DNA from: Siphonodentalium dalli
Lineage: Eukaryota > Mollusca > Scaphopoda > Gadilida > Siphonodentaliidae
DNA length: 64,000 bases
Assembly: GCA_032622095.1 (NCBI GenBank)
Contig: CP136063.1
Span: forward strand, 40,148,106-40,212,105
Direction of reading: 5' to 3'
In this document: in pieces, positions 22,580 to 34,148 of the stretch
Position numbering within the stretch: position 1 is the first letter of the stretch
Layout: each line of letters opens with the position of its first letter
Position numbers and translations under genes: made by a program
Notes under the pieces: generated by a model
Told to the model about the DNA's origin: nothing
Seen by the model: only the letters and a program-made list of their open reading frames with translations
Databases searched by the model: none

Positions 22580-23966
22580 TAGCTAACAATTGTTCGCATA
22601 AGGGCTAAAAAAAACTAGACCAACTTTACACAAATTCCATCCTGAGCAAACTACCTCAACTTCAAGAGCGGACAAAAGTTCAAGATGTTCCAACACACCT
22701 CTGTTCGTCACACGTACAAGCCTTTCTCTGGATTTTGGCATGATATGGCTATAGAACAATCCATAAATCGGGACTGTGGTAAATATCGGAATTTGTGTTG
22801 CCAGACTGTAGCTCTCAACCGGTTCTATCTCACGGCCCATCTAAAAGCCTCAGTTGCATTGCAAACTTTTGAAATGAGTGGACTGCATGACGCGAACAGA
22901 ACTTCACACATGGAGGCATCCGTGAATCGTATACGAGCAGATGTGACAGCCGTCTCCCATATTGTGTCGGTAGTAACTGATAACATGATAAATCCGTTCA
23001 TTATAGAACATGGAGCTTCAGAAAACAATGTAACTCCACTTGTAAACATTGCTACATCGCGAGTTGCATCCATTGACACGGAAGCGCAGTTATGTGGTGT
23101 TCGCGAAGCTGGGGGGGGGGGGGGGCAACAACTTGCTCAGTTTATAACAAAACGATTGGAGACCGACGAACATGGCAGAGCACAATGTGACTTCTTCGAC
23201 AAAATATCTGCACCTAAATTGAAAACTTTCGGTGCCTCGAACAAGCCACTAATTGTTAAAACAAGAGATACCAATAATACTGTTGAAATAGATAGACAGT
23301 TATTCAGCAAACTAGTTGTGGTTGCCCAAAGCCGAGACGTCGATCTTCCATCTCTACTGAAACATGAAATAGCATATGTTCCACTCCCTCTATTTAATTT
23401 AGATGGAACCATGAGAAAAACAACGAAAACTGTTCTCGTTGGATAAATAGAGGGCGACAGAGCTTTACAAAACTTGTCACCGACTGGGGGGGGGGGGGGG
23501 AGAACAATGATTATTATTGAGTTCATGATGCTTCTGCAGATGATAATGTCTAGTGCCACTGATTGTGCGACATTCGGTGACTTTTTCTGAGAAACTGTTA
23601 CACATCATCATCAGTATGCGGTGTGACATTCTGGCTATTGTGTGCGACAGCTATACCCAACCTGACTCAATGAAGTCGGGCGAATAGCTAGACGCGGAGA
23701 TACTCTGATGCAAGAGATCAGGAACCCGTCGATCGCCACTCCTTTACCAAAGCAAAGGCAGAAATATTTGTCCAATCCGAAAAACAAAATAAACATGGTC
23801 AACTGGTTGCGGTTGGTCTGAGTATCATGAGGCCGACCACGAAGAAGCTGACTCCAGAATGTTCGTACACATGGGACATGCAGCAAGTGAGTTGCAAGTT
23901 GAAAGATATAATTTGTGTGGAGTGGTGATTCAGACGTTCTGGCGATGTGCCCAATGTTTTGTGCAC
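22580..23966 (+). pseudogene. Broken CXC-family (HALSGCD-type) gene fragment, copy 1
   Basis: The longest frame is 22685-23446 (VRHTYKPFSGFWHDMAIEQS, then LFNLDGTMRK), ended by a TAA where copy 2 has a Tyr codon. Further pieces continue: MIIIEFMMLLQMI, CDILAIVCDSY, TPLPKQRQKYLSNPKNK, HEEADSRMFVHMG and WSGDSDVLAMCP. These match in order a multi-copy family of uncharacterised invertebrate proteins with a PIN-like core, from memory. About 110 bp is missing near 23807 relative to the copy at 40.8 kb. The fragment is cut at 23967 by MITE A. Long G runs near 23110 and 23488 also disturb the frame. Confidence 0.8.
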
Positions 23967-24501
23967 AACTGGGTATATCTCTTTAAATAACAAATTTTAA
24001 ATAGTTCCGTGGGTATAAAATAATAGATATGAACTGAAGACCTATGTCCGGAAAAGCTTCTATCAATTAATATTGATTTTATTTCGAATATTAAAACGGG
24101 CCCGTTTATGTTACTATTTTTAGAACCGACCATTCGGATGAGACCGTATTGCGATTTAGAGCACTGGGCTGTTCCTACGGCTACGCCACGAATGCCAAAT
24201 GTCACAGATTGGTTGTTTGTATTGTTTTGTTCCACAGATATAAGCGATAATGAGTATAATTAACGTTTATTTGTGACAAAATTGCACAATATAATTTCTG
24301 GTCTCTGTTAACAGTAACCACCATTGTTCGTTAGCTGAACAAACACACCTTTTTAGACCAGAAAATATTCGAAATAAAATTAATATTGATCGATAGAAGC
24401 ATTTCCGGACAGGAGTCTTCGATTCAAATCTAATATTTTATACCCCGGTAACTATATAATACATGTTTACAATGAGATAATCCACCTTTAACAAATGAAA
24501 G
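23967..24501 (-). mobile_element. MITE A, full-length copy
   Basis: This is inserted in the preceding gene fragment: TGGGTATACGAG of the 43.2-kb copy becomes TGGGTATATCTCTTTAAAT here. It ends GATAATCCACCTTTAAC. Sequence is typical of the family on both halves. Confidence 0.85.
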
Positions 24502-24698
24502 TTTGTTTTCAGAAATGCATGCAATTATGAACGCTTTGTTGCGGTCACATTTTGAGTGAATCGCGGAAACCAACTTCGCAATATTCGGTTTAAATGTCAC
24601 AATTTTGAGCGCAAAGTGTCACCATATTAAGCACAAAATATTCCAATAATATCACAAGCGACATGCTTATAAGTGTTTCCACTTGCGAAAATAGCATG
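24502..24698. other. Short unannotated gap
   Basis: AT-rich, with no feature recognised between MITE A and the element with TTACCCTTATAAAAA ends. Confidence 0.4.
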
Positions 24699-24710
24699 CT
24701 TACCCTTATA

Positions 24711-25200
24711 AAAAAGTACCGTGGTAAACCACGGTAAACCATGGTATACCACGGTGCACCATGCTATGTACCACGGTGCACCATGCTATATACCACGGTG
24801 CACCATGATATGTACCGCGGTAAACCACGGTAAACCATGGTGCATAGACATAACACCTTGGTATACCACGGTGCACCATGCTATGTACCACGGTGCACCA
24901 TGCTATGTACCACGGTGCACCATGCTATGTACCGCGGTAAACCCAGGTACATCCACATAACACCTTAGTGTACCGCGGTGTACATCGTGGTGTACCGTGG
25001 TATACCACGTCATGTACCACGGTAACCCAGGTGCATACACACAACACCTTGGTGTACCACGGTCTGTACCGCGGTGCACCACGCCACATATCACGGTAAC
25101 CCATGTGCATACACATAGCACCTAGGTGTACCGCGGTGCAAATCTTGGTGTAGCGTGGTGCATCACATCTCATTCCAAGGTGAACCACTGTAAAACAATG
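24711..25200. repeat. Palindromic CCACGGTA/TACCGTGG minisatellite, left
   Basis: Irregular repeats of CCACGGTGCACCATGCTATG and related motifs occur. Nearly every motif is self-complementary, so both strands give spurious ORFs. The related array is at 30885-31230. Confidence 0.9.
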
Positions 25201-25531
25201 TACAGACATCTACCTCACTACAAACTGTATCTGTGTTCGAGCTCGCATGTATGTGTAAAATTGATTAAATATTACCAAATCATAAACAGTTTAAAATACA
25301 TACTGAAGCCCATGCATACCGGTAGTTGCTCTTTCTTATGGACAATAATTATCAATATTCAACAGATCTGTTTTATTTTCGTCTCCAACTGAATTCTACA
25401 TGTATACATGTACAATGTATACATGAATTGGCAAATCATTGTACATGTACCTGGTACATGTGACTAAATTCATATCTGGACACCTTTTTGGGGGAAATTC
25501 ATGGTAGCTACTCATTTGTTAGATAGATCAC
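25201..25531. other. Unannotated stretch inside the 6.5-kb element
   Basis: AT-rich with TACATGTA-type simple motifs near 25400-25460; no gene recognised. Confidence 0.4.
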
Positions 25532-25632
25532 AGGAGCCTGGAATTTGGTCAAAACCCCTCTTTTATTGGCGTAACCAGCACCCGGCACCGTCAATAAAAG
25601 AGGGTTTTTGACCAAATTCCAGGTTCCTGTGG
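25530..25632. repeat. Fold-back repeat with ~40-bp arms
   Basis: Left arm: CCTGGAATTTGGTCAAAAC followed by CCCTCTTTTATTG. Right arm: CAATAAAAGAGGG followed by TTTTTGACCAAATTCCAGG. The loop is ~22 bp. Confidence 0.85.
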
Positions 25633-25865
25633 ATAGATTGATTTATGTTCATGATGGAATGTACATGTATTTATGCATAACGACCCAGGGTTATAGTGAA
25701 GAAAAGATGAAAACATTGTTTTATTGTGAATAGGCTCCCATCAGCTGTGTTTTTGAGATGGGACATTTATATAGACAATCATAAAATAATGTATATACAT
25801 AATTAATCCTGAAATAGAATATTTACATAACCTAACAATAATGTTGCGGGATATACATAGACAGA

Positions 25866-25992
25866 ACACAACGCGCATCTTAATCGAGACTCTTTTATCT
25901 AATGAGTTGCGGTTGGCACAATGATATATTTCGCGAGAGCGAAATATAACTTTGCGCCATCCGCAACTCATTAGATGCGCGTTGTGTGCTGT
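25866..25992. repeat. Fold-back repeat with ~55-bp arms
   Basis: ACACAACGCGCATCT and ATGAGTTGCGG pair with CCGCAACTCAT and AGATGCGCGTTGTGT. The centre is ATATTTCGC-GAGA-GCGAAATAT. A ~17-bp stretch interrupts the left arm. Confidence 0.85.
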
Positions 25993-26440
25993 ATTTATTC
26001 TACACCGTTCAATCAGATAAGTTACATTAAATCCATGAATGTCCCCTTCATTGTTACTATAGCTACCTTTATTGTGATTTAAGTCTGACAAATAACCAGT
26101 AATTATGGGGGGATCACCGAAAGCGGATGATCGACGTAATGTACATCATCTTTCTTGTCGACAACGTCAACAAGAATAGTTCCGGCTTGTATTCCACTAG
26201 CGGTATACACTAATACATGTATGTATTCAATGGCTGGGATTCCGTTGAATACATGTGACTCACAGTGTGGAATAAATAATATGATTGCAATATTAATATA
26301 CAGGATTTTATTTTATTGCAGTTGTATTAGTAAAATGTAGTACAGTCCGTCTTTTGATGACGTCACGGAAATGTGTGATCCGCCATTTTGGAGTACACAA
26401 ACAAAGCGAAAGACACAATACAATTCATCGTTTCGATACA
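25993..26440. other. Unannotated stretch with a CRE-like site
   Basis: No gene was recognised. TGATGACGTCACGG followed by CCGCCATTTTGG at about 26357-26395 resembles CRE and YY1-type promoter motifs, but no start codon for a supported gene follows closely. Confidence 0.3.
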
Positions 26441-26851
26441 TTAATTTTTCACAATGGTTAACTTCTCAGGCACTTCAGAAGAGTAAGTTTCATAATCAAA
26501 GCCATATTCAGGTTCATCATCAGTGGTGCTCATCTTGTCCTGGTTGACATCAATTTGCAAATGATCAACCAAATCGTCTGTAATTTGATGTTCATTAATT
26601 TCTAAAGCTGGGCATAAATCTGTTGACTGCACGTCCATGTTTTGTGAAGGTTCCATTGATGACATACCGTCAGAAGGGTTTCCATTTCGCTCCCATCGAT
26701 GTAGAGATCTCTTCGGAATATTTTCTGTTGACTCTCGCAAATAATTTTTATATGAACCACGAGATTGTGTACCACTTCCAGGTGATGAACACTTTTCCCA
26801 CAGCAGTCTTCCATAATGTAACTGATTGCTCAGTCCAACGAGTCCATGCAA
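26441..26851 (-). CDS. Exon-like ORF of a transposon-type protein N-terminus (uncertain)
   Basis: This minus-strand ORF has low-complexity, acidic, protein-like composition. It includes RGSYKNYLRESTENIPKRSL followed by HRWERN, and a tail rich in D/E/Q/N (DLVDHLQIDVNQDK, DDEPEYGFDYETYSSE). The pattern of tyrosines, an IPKR motif, then an acidic stretch resembles the first exon of some multi-copy invertebrate transposon-like proteins, from memory. The true start is unclear: the printed ATG at 26851 gives an unremarkable first 25 residues, and an exon start inside the ORF is possible. No downstream exon was found. It lies divergent to the plus-strand gene at 27487. Confidence 0.35.
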   Translation of the reverse strand: MHGLVGLSNQLHYGRLLWEKCSSPGSGTQSRGSYKNYLRESTENIPKRSLHRWERNGNPSDGMSSMEPSQNMDVQSTDLCPALEINEHQITDDLVDHLQIDVNQDKMSTTDDEPEYGFDYETYSSEVPEKLTIVKN

Positions 26852-27486
26852 GAAAGTCGATCTTACTCGATCGAATTAATTTCAAGTCTCTTAATTTCGT
26901 TGTATTAGTACTATTACAACTTCAACAAGTTCATATTTCCTTCAACTCCAAGACATATATTGGTGTGAACTAGCATGTTTGTTGACAACAAATCGAATGA
27001 CATCGTAGCATCTTATTTTCTTGTGGTGAATGCATATATTAAAACTATATTTTCGCGATGATAACAGAAGCAGAACTTTTGTGTACAAACAAATAAATTG
27101 AATCGACCACGTGATCGCGATAAAGCCAACAGATTTAAAACGAAGAATCGGTAATGCGCTGGAACGAAGTTTAATAATAATGGCTTAATTTGGTGGCATA
27201 AATTACATCTAAAGTCACCACAATCAATAACAATGTGTGTCATCTATTGAATGGACATTAACTTATCTAATGAATGCGACAAAAGAACAAATATAATTCG
27301 CATACCATAATAATAAGTGTACTCGATTCGTATCGAGTCTGCGATATGGTTCCTGCAAGTTATAGCAATCGGTAACCCGAAACCTGCATGGCGCTCTTTT
27401 CAAATCCTGGTCTTTGTTCTAACTCCCAATGCTGATTTCATATTCGATTCGTGCGATATTATAACACATTTATTCTGCAAACATGC
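26852..27486. other. Region between two divergent exon sets
   Basis: Noncoding by appearance. It could hold a shared promoter, but no specific element is supported. Confidence 0.3.
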
Positions 27487-29778
27487 ATGCGTTTCTCTTT
27501 GGTTGAGTTTATCGACTATAGGTCTTTCGAAATTATAGAGTCCAAAACAATAAACGACGCGGACGAAGACTTTTTGAACAACGATGCATTTGATTTCGAC
27601 GAGGAATTTGAAGTTACCACGAAAAAAACTGGTAAACAAACGGAGACTCATGCCGTAAAAGTGTTCAGGTTTAGTGGTAAGTAAATCTATTTACCTATAG
27701 CTAGTTTATCGCCAGCACATATATATTACTCATATATTATATATAGTACATTGTATATAGGTGCATGTAAATGCGTAGATATATGGTAAAAAAAACTGGG
27801 GCGATCGAGTGCATGGGCTCTCGACACGTACGGCTTCCTAAAAAAATTAACAAATTAAAAGTGAACTGTGAATAAAAACTAATGTAACAATAATATTAGT
27901 AATTTAGTATCAATAATATTAATTGTCACTATATATATTGATTGAGATCAAATCAACTGGCCTATTGTTAATTACTAGTACTTTTGCTGAACTTTAATTA
28001 TTAAGTTATTTAATTACCGGTATATAAATTAAAACAATTATATTGAAATAAATATGATTTTGGAGGCCATATATAAGTTACGGTTTATTACTAAATATAT
28101 CAGCCTACAAAAATTATCAACAGCCTATAGTATGATTATAACATCAATCGATCTACCGTATTTGATGTTACATGTATCACGATCGAGATGATCGAACCCA
28201 CTATATATTAAACAGGATACTTATACCGGTATCGATCATACATAAAAACAAAAATTCATACCGGTACATACATGGTCAAATGTGATCACTTAATTAGTAC
28301 TAAGAAAGAGATTTATTATGTACCGGTATATGCATATATATATGTATATGTCTATCCAAGATTAATATTCACTGTTCATCTAGATATTAAATTGATTTTA
28401 TTCTTTGTAGATGACCGACAAGAACTGAATGAAATCATGGAGATCATGACCAGTGCCAAGCTCGGTATAAAAAAGGCTGTGAGAGGGTATCTCAAAACAT
28501 CAGAGAATGCGGGTCGAGGGAAGCGAAAGAAATTCCCTTCACAAAAAGTCAAGGGAGATTCATCAGATGATGAGGTTAGTGTAATTCTGTGTTTTTTTGC
28601 TATTATTTGTATACATGTAGTTCTCCATCCATAGATATATAATACCACAATGCGGTAATATTAGCCCTCCCCAGTTAACCTTACTCCTCGATCTCCTGGT
28701 ACTAGTGCTGAAGGGGTCACTAACACCAAAAAAAGTGCTGAAGGGTACACAGGATTTGAAAATGTACTGAAGGGTACACAGGGTTTGAAATGTCGTTCTA
28801 AATGACGTTTAGTTTTCGTATCTGCCATGATTTATGTTAGAGAATAATTGTTTACGTTCCAATGAACATTAAAATGAACTTAAAACAAACTGCTAGTGGG
28901 CGCCAGACTTTCAGAAACACAGTTTAAGTAAAGGTGTTAGTGACGATCACAAACCCTGTGTACCCTTCAGCACATTTTCAAACCATGTGTACTCTTCAGC
29001 ACTTTTTTGGTGAGAGTGACCCCTTCAGCGGTACTAGTACCATACATACACACCTGCATATTAATATATCAATATATATACCGGTACCTGTATACTCAGA
29101 CATGAATTAAGAAACATTACAATTTGGCCATGTGACTCAATTTTAGGGAAATCAGAGGGTGCTCGACCAGGAATGAATCTGACTGAGATTCGAGAATTTG
29201 AAGGTACCGGTAGTTATGATTTTTCTTTTCTAGAGAATTAAAAGACTGATTCAGCCATCGCAATTAAATTAAAAAAAAAGCATTTAAACTGGAAGTAACC
29301 CATTTGCAGCTGCATGTATGCCAATGAAAAATAACAGCCAAACATGTATATATACGGCAAACAACTAACCAGTGCATTGCAAGGGATAAACTTGTCTAAT
29401 TTCCGAGCTTTAAATAATCATTTGAACCATCTAACTGGATAAAAGTGGACTTGTGGAAAATGGACGCCTATCAATTCTTTTGTAGGAATGTTAAAATAAC
29501 ATGTTCCACAATTCTTTTTTATTTCCCAAATCATTGGGTAATAATAATAAATTATATTCAATAGCCGTACTCTGTTTTTGTGAGTATTATTTAAACAACT
29601 ACGCAAAGGAATGAACTAACTCAATCTATATTTTCTTTCAGAAGTGGTTATGCCCTACTTTCCGCATAAAAAACCTGCGGATGTACGATACTACATGTGC
29701 CAAAAGCTAAGGAATGCTCTAAAAACAGAACAACGGCGATCGATGACAAAGCTGGGAGCTGATAATTCAACTAATTAA
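27487..29778 (+). CDS. Small spliced gene, possibly BEN-like, function unknown
   Basis: Four exon candidates: 27487-27676 (MRFSLVEFIDYRSFEIIES..., acidic DADEDF...FDFDEEF; donor G|GTAAGT), 28411-28574 (DRQELNEIMEIM..., basic GRGKRKKFPSQK, then SSDDE), 29147-29203 (KSEGARPGMNLTEIREFE) and 29642-29778 (EVVMPYFPHKKPADVRYYMC, ending ADNSTN and a stop). The 1-2 and 3-4 junctions are in phase with GT..AG boundaries. The 2-3 junction is out of phase, so an exon is probably missing between them or the model is wrong there. The N-terminus resembles opening segments of BEN-domain-type proteins, and LTEIREFEEVV..YFP..KP suggests part of a BEN-like fold; both are weak, from memory. Introns contain MITEs. 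Confidence 0.5.
28698..29042. mobile_element. MITE with ~100-bp inverted ends, in an intron
   Basis: The left end is GGTACTAGTGCTGAAGGGGT and the right end is its near-perfect inverse ending CGGTACTAGTACC. AAGGGTACACAGG-type motifs are repeated inside both arms. It is noncoding and lies in the intron between exons 2 and 3 of the small gene. Confidence 0.85.
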
Positions 29779-29861
29779 AGCTAGTGTATTTCTTCCGAGC
29801 CACGCGTACAATTATAAAACATATAGGTCTAAAGACTACAAATAGCTCTTTTGTATATACA

Positions 29862-30038
29862 GTAATGCCCTAATTAATCGACTCCATAACCACAGCAGAA
29901 TTATGGGAAACTTTTCAGGATTTAGTCGGAAATATGGCTTGTTGCCATTCATCGGAAAGCTCTCGCTAACTAAATCCTGAACAGTTACCCATAATTCTGC
30001 TGTAGTTAAAGAGTCGATTACTTAGGGCATTACTGTAC
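29862..30038. mobile_element. Fold-back MITE, mariner-like ends
   Basis: TACAGTAATGCCCTAA ... AATTATGGG...TCAGGATTTAGT is inverted as ACTAAATCCTGA ... TTAGGGCATTACTGTA. The length is ~177 bp with arms of ~65 bp. Ends at TA fit Tc1/mariner-type MITEs. It lies just after the stop codon of the small gene. Confidence 0.85.
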
Positions 30039-30884
30039 AACACAGAAAAACTAATAAAAGATTTTGGTAGACAATTCGTCCATAAAGGATAATAAAGCCG
30101 TTTATTCCTGATGCATGACATGGGTCCATCGATTAATAGTAACTATTATTTTTATCACTAATGTTTTACACCCCAGAATCCATCTTACATAAAGCTTTCT
30201 AGAAGGGATACACTATCTTTAATGATTTTTGGTGTAATTATAATGTCATTTACCTTATAAAAGGTACTCAGTCCGATCAGACCCCCATAAATTACTATTT
30301 CTTTGGCTTCGGGTGTAAAAAATAATTGATTCGAGTCGAGGAACCTACCCATCAACGCTCAGAGTGATCAGATATCAGTTTTTGAAGTTTTGTTATTTCT
30401 ATTGTTTCTGGCCCAGAACACTCCGTTAAAAGGATGTTCTCGGTCAAAATTGCGTTAGCCGCCAACATATTCCTAACAATAGCAATTAACACCTAATTAG
30501 CGACTCTGGAAAGGGGTCTTTGATTCATATTTATTATTTTATACCCAACAGACTATATAATATACCATCTTTAATTGTTATTTGAAATATATAATTGTTA
30601 TTCTGAAAATGAATATCTAACAGAATTTGCTGTCTGTTTTAGTCTCAAGTTTACTCCTAAGCCCATGCCCATCTTGCATTTGATTTTTTTGTTTAGAGTT
30701 GTGACATTTATATTTAAGATATACAGCATACTGAATCACAATTAATCTATGTGGCTAGTATTGGCAATAATCATGAGGAAAAGAAGTGAAAATTTCTATT
30801 ATTGTTCTGCGGTATAACCACAATAGTTGTCCTGTAGTCAACAAAGATGTAAGTTACTATCCTTTTGTCGTGCTAAACCATGTT
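30039..30884. other. Unannotated stretch with one dispersed repeat
   Basis: No gene was recognised. Roughly 30285-30385 shares ATTACTATTTCTTTGGCTTC and CATCAACGCTCAGAGTGAT with the opposite strand at about 60885-60985. The A-family-like piece TTTATACCC...CTATATAATATACC is near 30538. Confidence 0.5.
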
Positions 30885-31230
30885 AATTAATACCGCGGTG
30901 TTGCATCGGGGTTTTTGGTTGTGGTACACCACGGTTCATCTACATTGGTGTACCACGGTACTTTTATCATGGTACACCATGGTATTTTTTATCGTGGTGT
31001 ACCATGGTTCTTGTACCGTGGTACACCATGGTAAAAATACCGTGGTAAACCACGGTATTTTTTACCGTGGTACACCACGGTATTTTTTACCGTGGTGTAC
31101 CGTGGTACATTTACCGTGGTACACCATGGTAAAAGTACCGCGGTACACCAAGGTAAATATACCGTGGTGTACCACGACCAAAACAACCCGGAGCAGCACC
31201 GCGGTATTTTTATCATGGTTTACACTGGTA
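30885..31230. repeat. Palindromic TACCGTGGTA minisatellite, right
   Basis: Irregular repeats such as ACCGTGGTACACCATGGTA alternate with AT-rich ATTTTTTACC spacers. It is related to 24711-25200. Confidence 0.9.
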
Positions 31231-31241
31231 CATTTTTATAA

Positions 31242-31766
31242 GGGTAAAGATGGATTATCTCTTTGTAAACATGTTTATATAGTTACCGGGGTATAAAATA
31301 TTAGATTTGAATCGAAGACTCCTGTCCGGAAATGCTTCTATCGATTAATATTGATTTTATTTCGAATATCTTCTGGTCTAAAAAGGTGTGTTTGTTCAGC
31401 TAACGAACAATAGTGGTTACTGTTAACAGAGACCAGAAATTTTATTGTACAATTTTGTCACAAATAAACGTTAGTTATACTCATTATCGCTTATATATGT
31501 GGAACAATACAAACAATCAATCTGGGACATTTGACTTTCGGTGCGTAGCCATATGAACAGCCCAGTGTTCTATATCGCAATATGGTATCATCCGAATGGT
31601 CTGTTCTAAAAATAGTAACATAAACGGTCCCGATTTAATATTCGAAATAAAATCAATATTAATTGATAGAAGCTTTTCCGGACAGGGGTCTTCAGTTCAT
31701 ATCTATTATTTTATAGCACCGCAACTATTTAAAATTTGTTATTTAAAGAGATAATCCACCTTTAAT
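31242..31766 (+). mobile_element. MITE A, full-length copy
   Basis: This is the counterpart of 16364-16885 with the same TAAAGATGGATTATCTC and GATAATCCACCTTTAA ends. It abuts the right end of the 24.7-31.2 kb candidate element. Confidence 0.85.
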
Positions 31767-32074
31767 ATACCACTTCCTTTGACTGGCACTGTACTACTGT
31801 ATATATCAACAACAGCTACCAGTATTTGGGATTGGTCCCTTCAAGACAACAGCAGAAGCAATAAACATGTAACTGTGCGCAATGAGTTGGCGACAATGTT
31901 CTCATGTAGTCGCACATTTTTCATGAAATATCAGTGAATCAGCCGAAGATAGTTTAATAAGAACATCCAACTAATAACAGTGTACTCCTGGTAAATTGTC
32001 GTGACACCTGTAACTTGACGATAACATGGCGAATAATGACAATGTCTCATATCCACACATTTCAATGAACAATT

Positions 32075-32315
32075 AATTGTTTGTCTTTCGGTGCGTAGCC
32101 ATAGGAAGAGCGCAGTGTTCTATATCGCAATATGGTATCATCCGAATGGTCTGTTCTAAAAATAGTAACATAAACGGTCCCGATTTAATATTCGAAATAA
32201 TATCAATATTAATTGATAGAAGCTTTTCCGGACAGGGGTCTTCAGTTCATATCTATTATTTTATACCCACGCAGCAATTTAAAATTTGTTATTTAAAGAA
32301 ATAATCCATCTTTAA
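32075..32315 (+). mobile_element. MITE A, half copy
   Basis: Counterpart of 17194-17437 in unit 2. Confidence 0.8.
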
Positions 32316-33077
32316 ATCAACAATGGATAATGTGACAGGCAAGACTTATGAAAGTTCGAAGAGATTCAAAACTTGTTATCTACCTGGGGAAATTTATATA
32401 ATTTGACAGACAATACTTGTGAAACTTTGAAGTTTGAAGAGGATCAAAATTTGTTATCTACCTCATGAAATTCACTAACTACTCTATAACTATGGCTGTA
32501 AAAAACATAATACAACATGTAGCTGAATAGTCCACCCTTCAGTTACGAGTAGTACTAATTGCGACCATTCTGACATATGAGCCGGGCATGCCTTTCTAAG
32601 ACACAAAGGAAGAAAGCTACATGTATCACAGTTAAAACTCAAATGTATGTACATGTAAAAGTAAAACATAATAATTTAAATTACATACTTTTTGGTAACA
32701 TGTAGGGCGTGAAATTGTCCAGTGACTTTGTTGTAGCAGGTGAATGCGTACATCACGACAATGACAACGATTATTAGGCAACTATATAACACATGATTAC
32801 AAAGAGATATACCATCTATTTTTTGGTTATAATACAACGTACGTGTGTTTTGAAATTTAAAGTGTGTGTGCCACACAGAGCCCCCCCCCCTCTGTGCCAC
32901 AGAGCCCCCTCCCCATTAACTGGCATATGCACATATAGCATAGAAAATGTATAGGGTAGCCAATAAAGAGCGTGTGTTGGAGCACTTATTGCGAGGGTCT
33001 TCATTGCAACTAGAGACCTTTACCATTACCCCATGATGGTCGATTCATATCTGATATGTTATATACCGGTATCTATA

Positions 33078-33464
33078 TAACCCTTTACCCAACAAACCGG
33101 CCAAAAACGGCCAAATAAAGCTGCAACAGCCTAAATTATCTTGGGTCTGTCTCAATAAAACCATACAAATATGGATATCATTGGAACCGGCTCATTGACC
33201 ACATTGTGATGGTTACAGTTATGCCCTGTGCCAATGCATTCTCTTATATATGCGAGTCGACCATAGGTCGCCTCGCATATATAAGAGAATGCATTGGCCT
33301 AAAAACACTTTTTTACCATTTTTTCTTACATTCTTTAACAATTTTATAATTTTTAATGTGTTAAGCCAATACATTCTCTTATATATGCGAGGCGACCTAT
33401 GGTCGACTCGCATATATAAGAGAATGCATTGGCACAGGGCCGTTCTGTTGGGTAAAGGGTTAAG
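33078..33464. mobile_element. Hairpin-bearing MITE, copy 3
   Basis: Counterpart of the copy at 18171-18556, with intact TAACCCTTTACCC and GGGTAAAGGGTTA ends and both hairpins. Confidence 0.85.
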
Positions 33465-33706
33465 AGATAATGAGTCTAATTAACGTTTATTTGTGACAAA
33501 ATTCACAATACAATTTTTTGACTCTTTTTTGTTGTTGCTAACCACTAATTAATAATCGTTACAACCACAGTTTTTAGACCAGAAACTATTCGAAATCAAT
33601 ATTAATCGATAGAAGCTTTTCCGGACAGGGGGTTTTCCATTCGTATCTAATGTATTATACCCCGGTTACATACACCGGTAATGGTCTATCTCTTTGTAAG
33701 CATGCG

Positions 33707-34095
33707 TTACCCCTTTACCCAACAAACCGGCCAAATAAAGCTTCAACAGCCTAAAATATCTTCGGTCTGTCTCAATAGAACCATACAAATATGGATATCA
33801 TTGGAACCGGCTCCTTGATCACATTGTGATAGTTACAGTTATGCCCTGTGCCAATGCATTCTCTTATATATGCGAGTCGACCATAGGTCGCCTCGCATAT
33901 ATAAGAGAATGCATTGGCCTAAAAAAAATCTTTTTTTAACACTTTTTACCATTTTTTCTTACATTCTTTAACAATTTTATAATTTTTAATGTGTTAAGCC
34001 AATGCATTCTCTTATATATGCGAGGCGACCTATCGTCGACTCGCATATATAAGAGAATGCATTGGCACAGGGCCGTTCTGTTGGGTAAAGGGTTA
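33707..34095. mobile_element. Hairpin-bearing MITE, copy 4
   Basis: Counterpart of 18806-19189. The left terminus is longer here (TTACCCCTTTACCCAACA), so unit 1 lost a few bases. Confidence 0.85.
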
Positions 34096-34148
34096 AGTGA
34101 CGACACTACTGTGTATGTTATCCTACCGTGGTGCGGCATCCGCACAAC

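Larger units (their letters stand above)
16364..23670 (+). repeat. Segmental duplication, unit 1
   Basis: This matches 31242-39052 closely in direct orientation. In order it carries MITE A, a half MITE A, two hairpin elements, a 397-aa zinc-finger ORF and a fragment of the CXC-family gene. The left boundary coincides with a MITE A terminus. The right boundary is in the gene fragment, after ACCTGACTCAAT. Differences include an inverted block (19236-19815 here) and a ~445-bp segment present only in unit 2. The zinc-finger ORFs differ at only four amino acids by eye. Confidence 0.93.
24699..31241. mobile_element. Candidate 6.5-kb element with palindromic minisatellite ends
   Basis: The left end TTACCCTTATAAAAAAGTAC is inverted at the right end as GTACATTTTTATAAGGGTAA, continuing into GGTAAACC-like sequence, so ~30 bp of imperfect terminal inverted repeat is present. 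Both ends adjoin long stretches of TACCRYGGTA-type palindromic motifs. Inside are divergent exons (minus at 26.4-26.9 kb, plus at 27.5-29.8 kb) and smaller inserted MITEs. No target-site duplication can be judged because the right end abuts MITE A directly. Alternatively, the two ends are separate small elements of one family. Confidence 0.5.

Noticed and set aside
22825-23079. Minus-strand ORFs within the CXC-family fragments (also 38074-38577 and 38529-39011)
   Set aside because: The plus strand carries the conserved protein motifs; the minus frames have none.
24706-25209. Several overlapping ORFs on both strands rich in His, Tyr, Trp and Met
   Set aside because: They translate a palindromic minisatellite; the same happens at 30880-31296.
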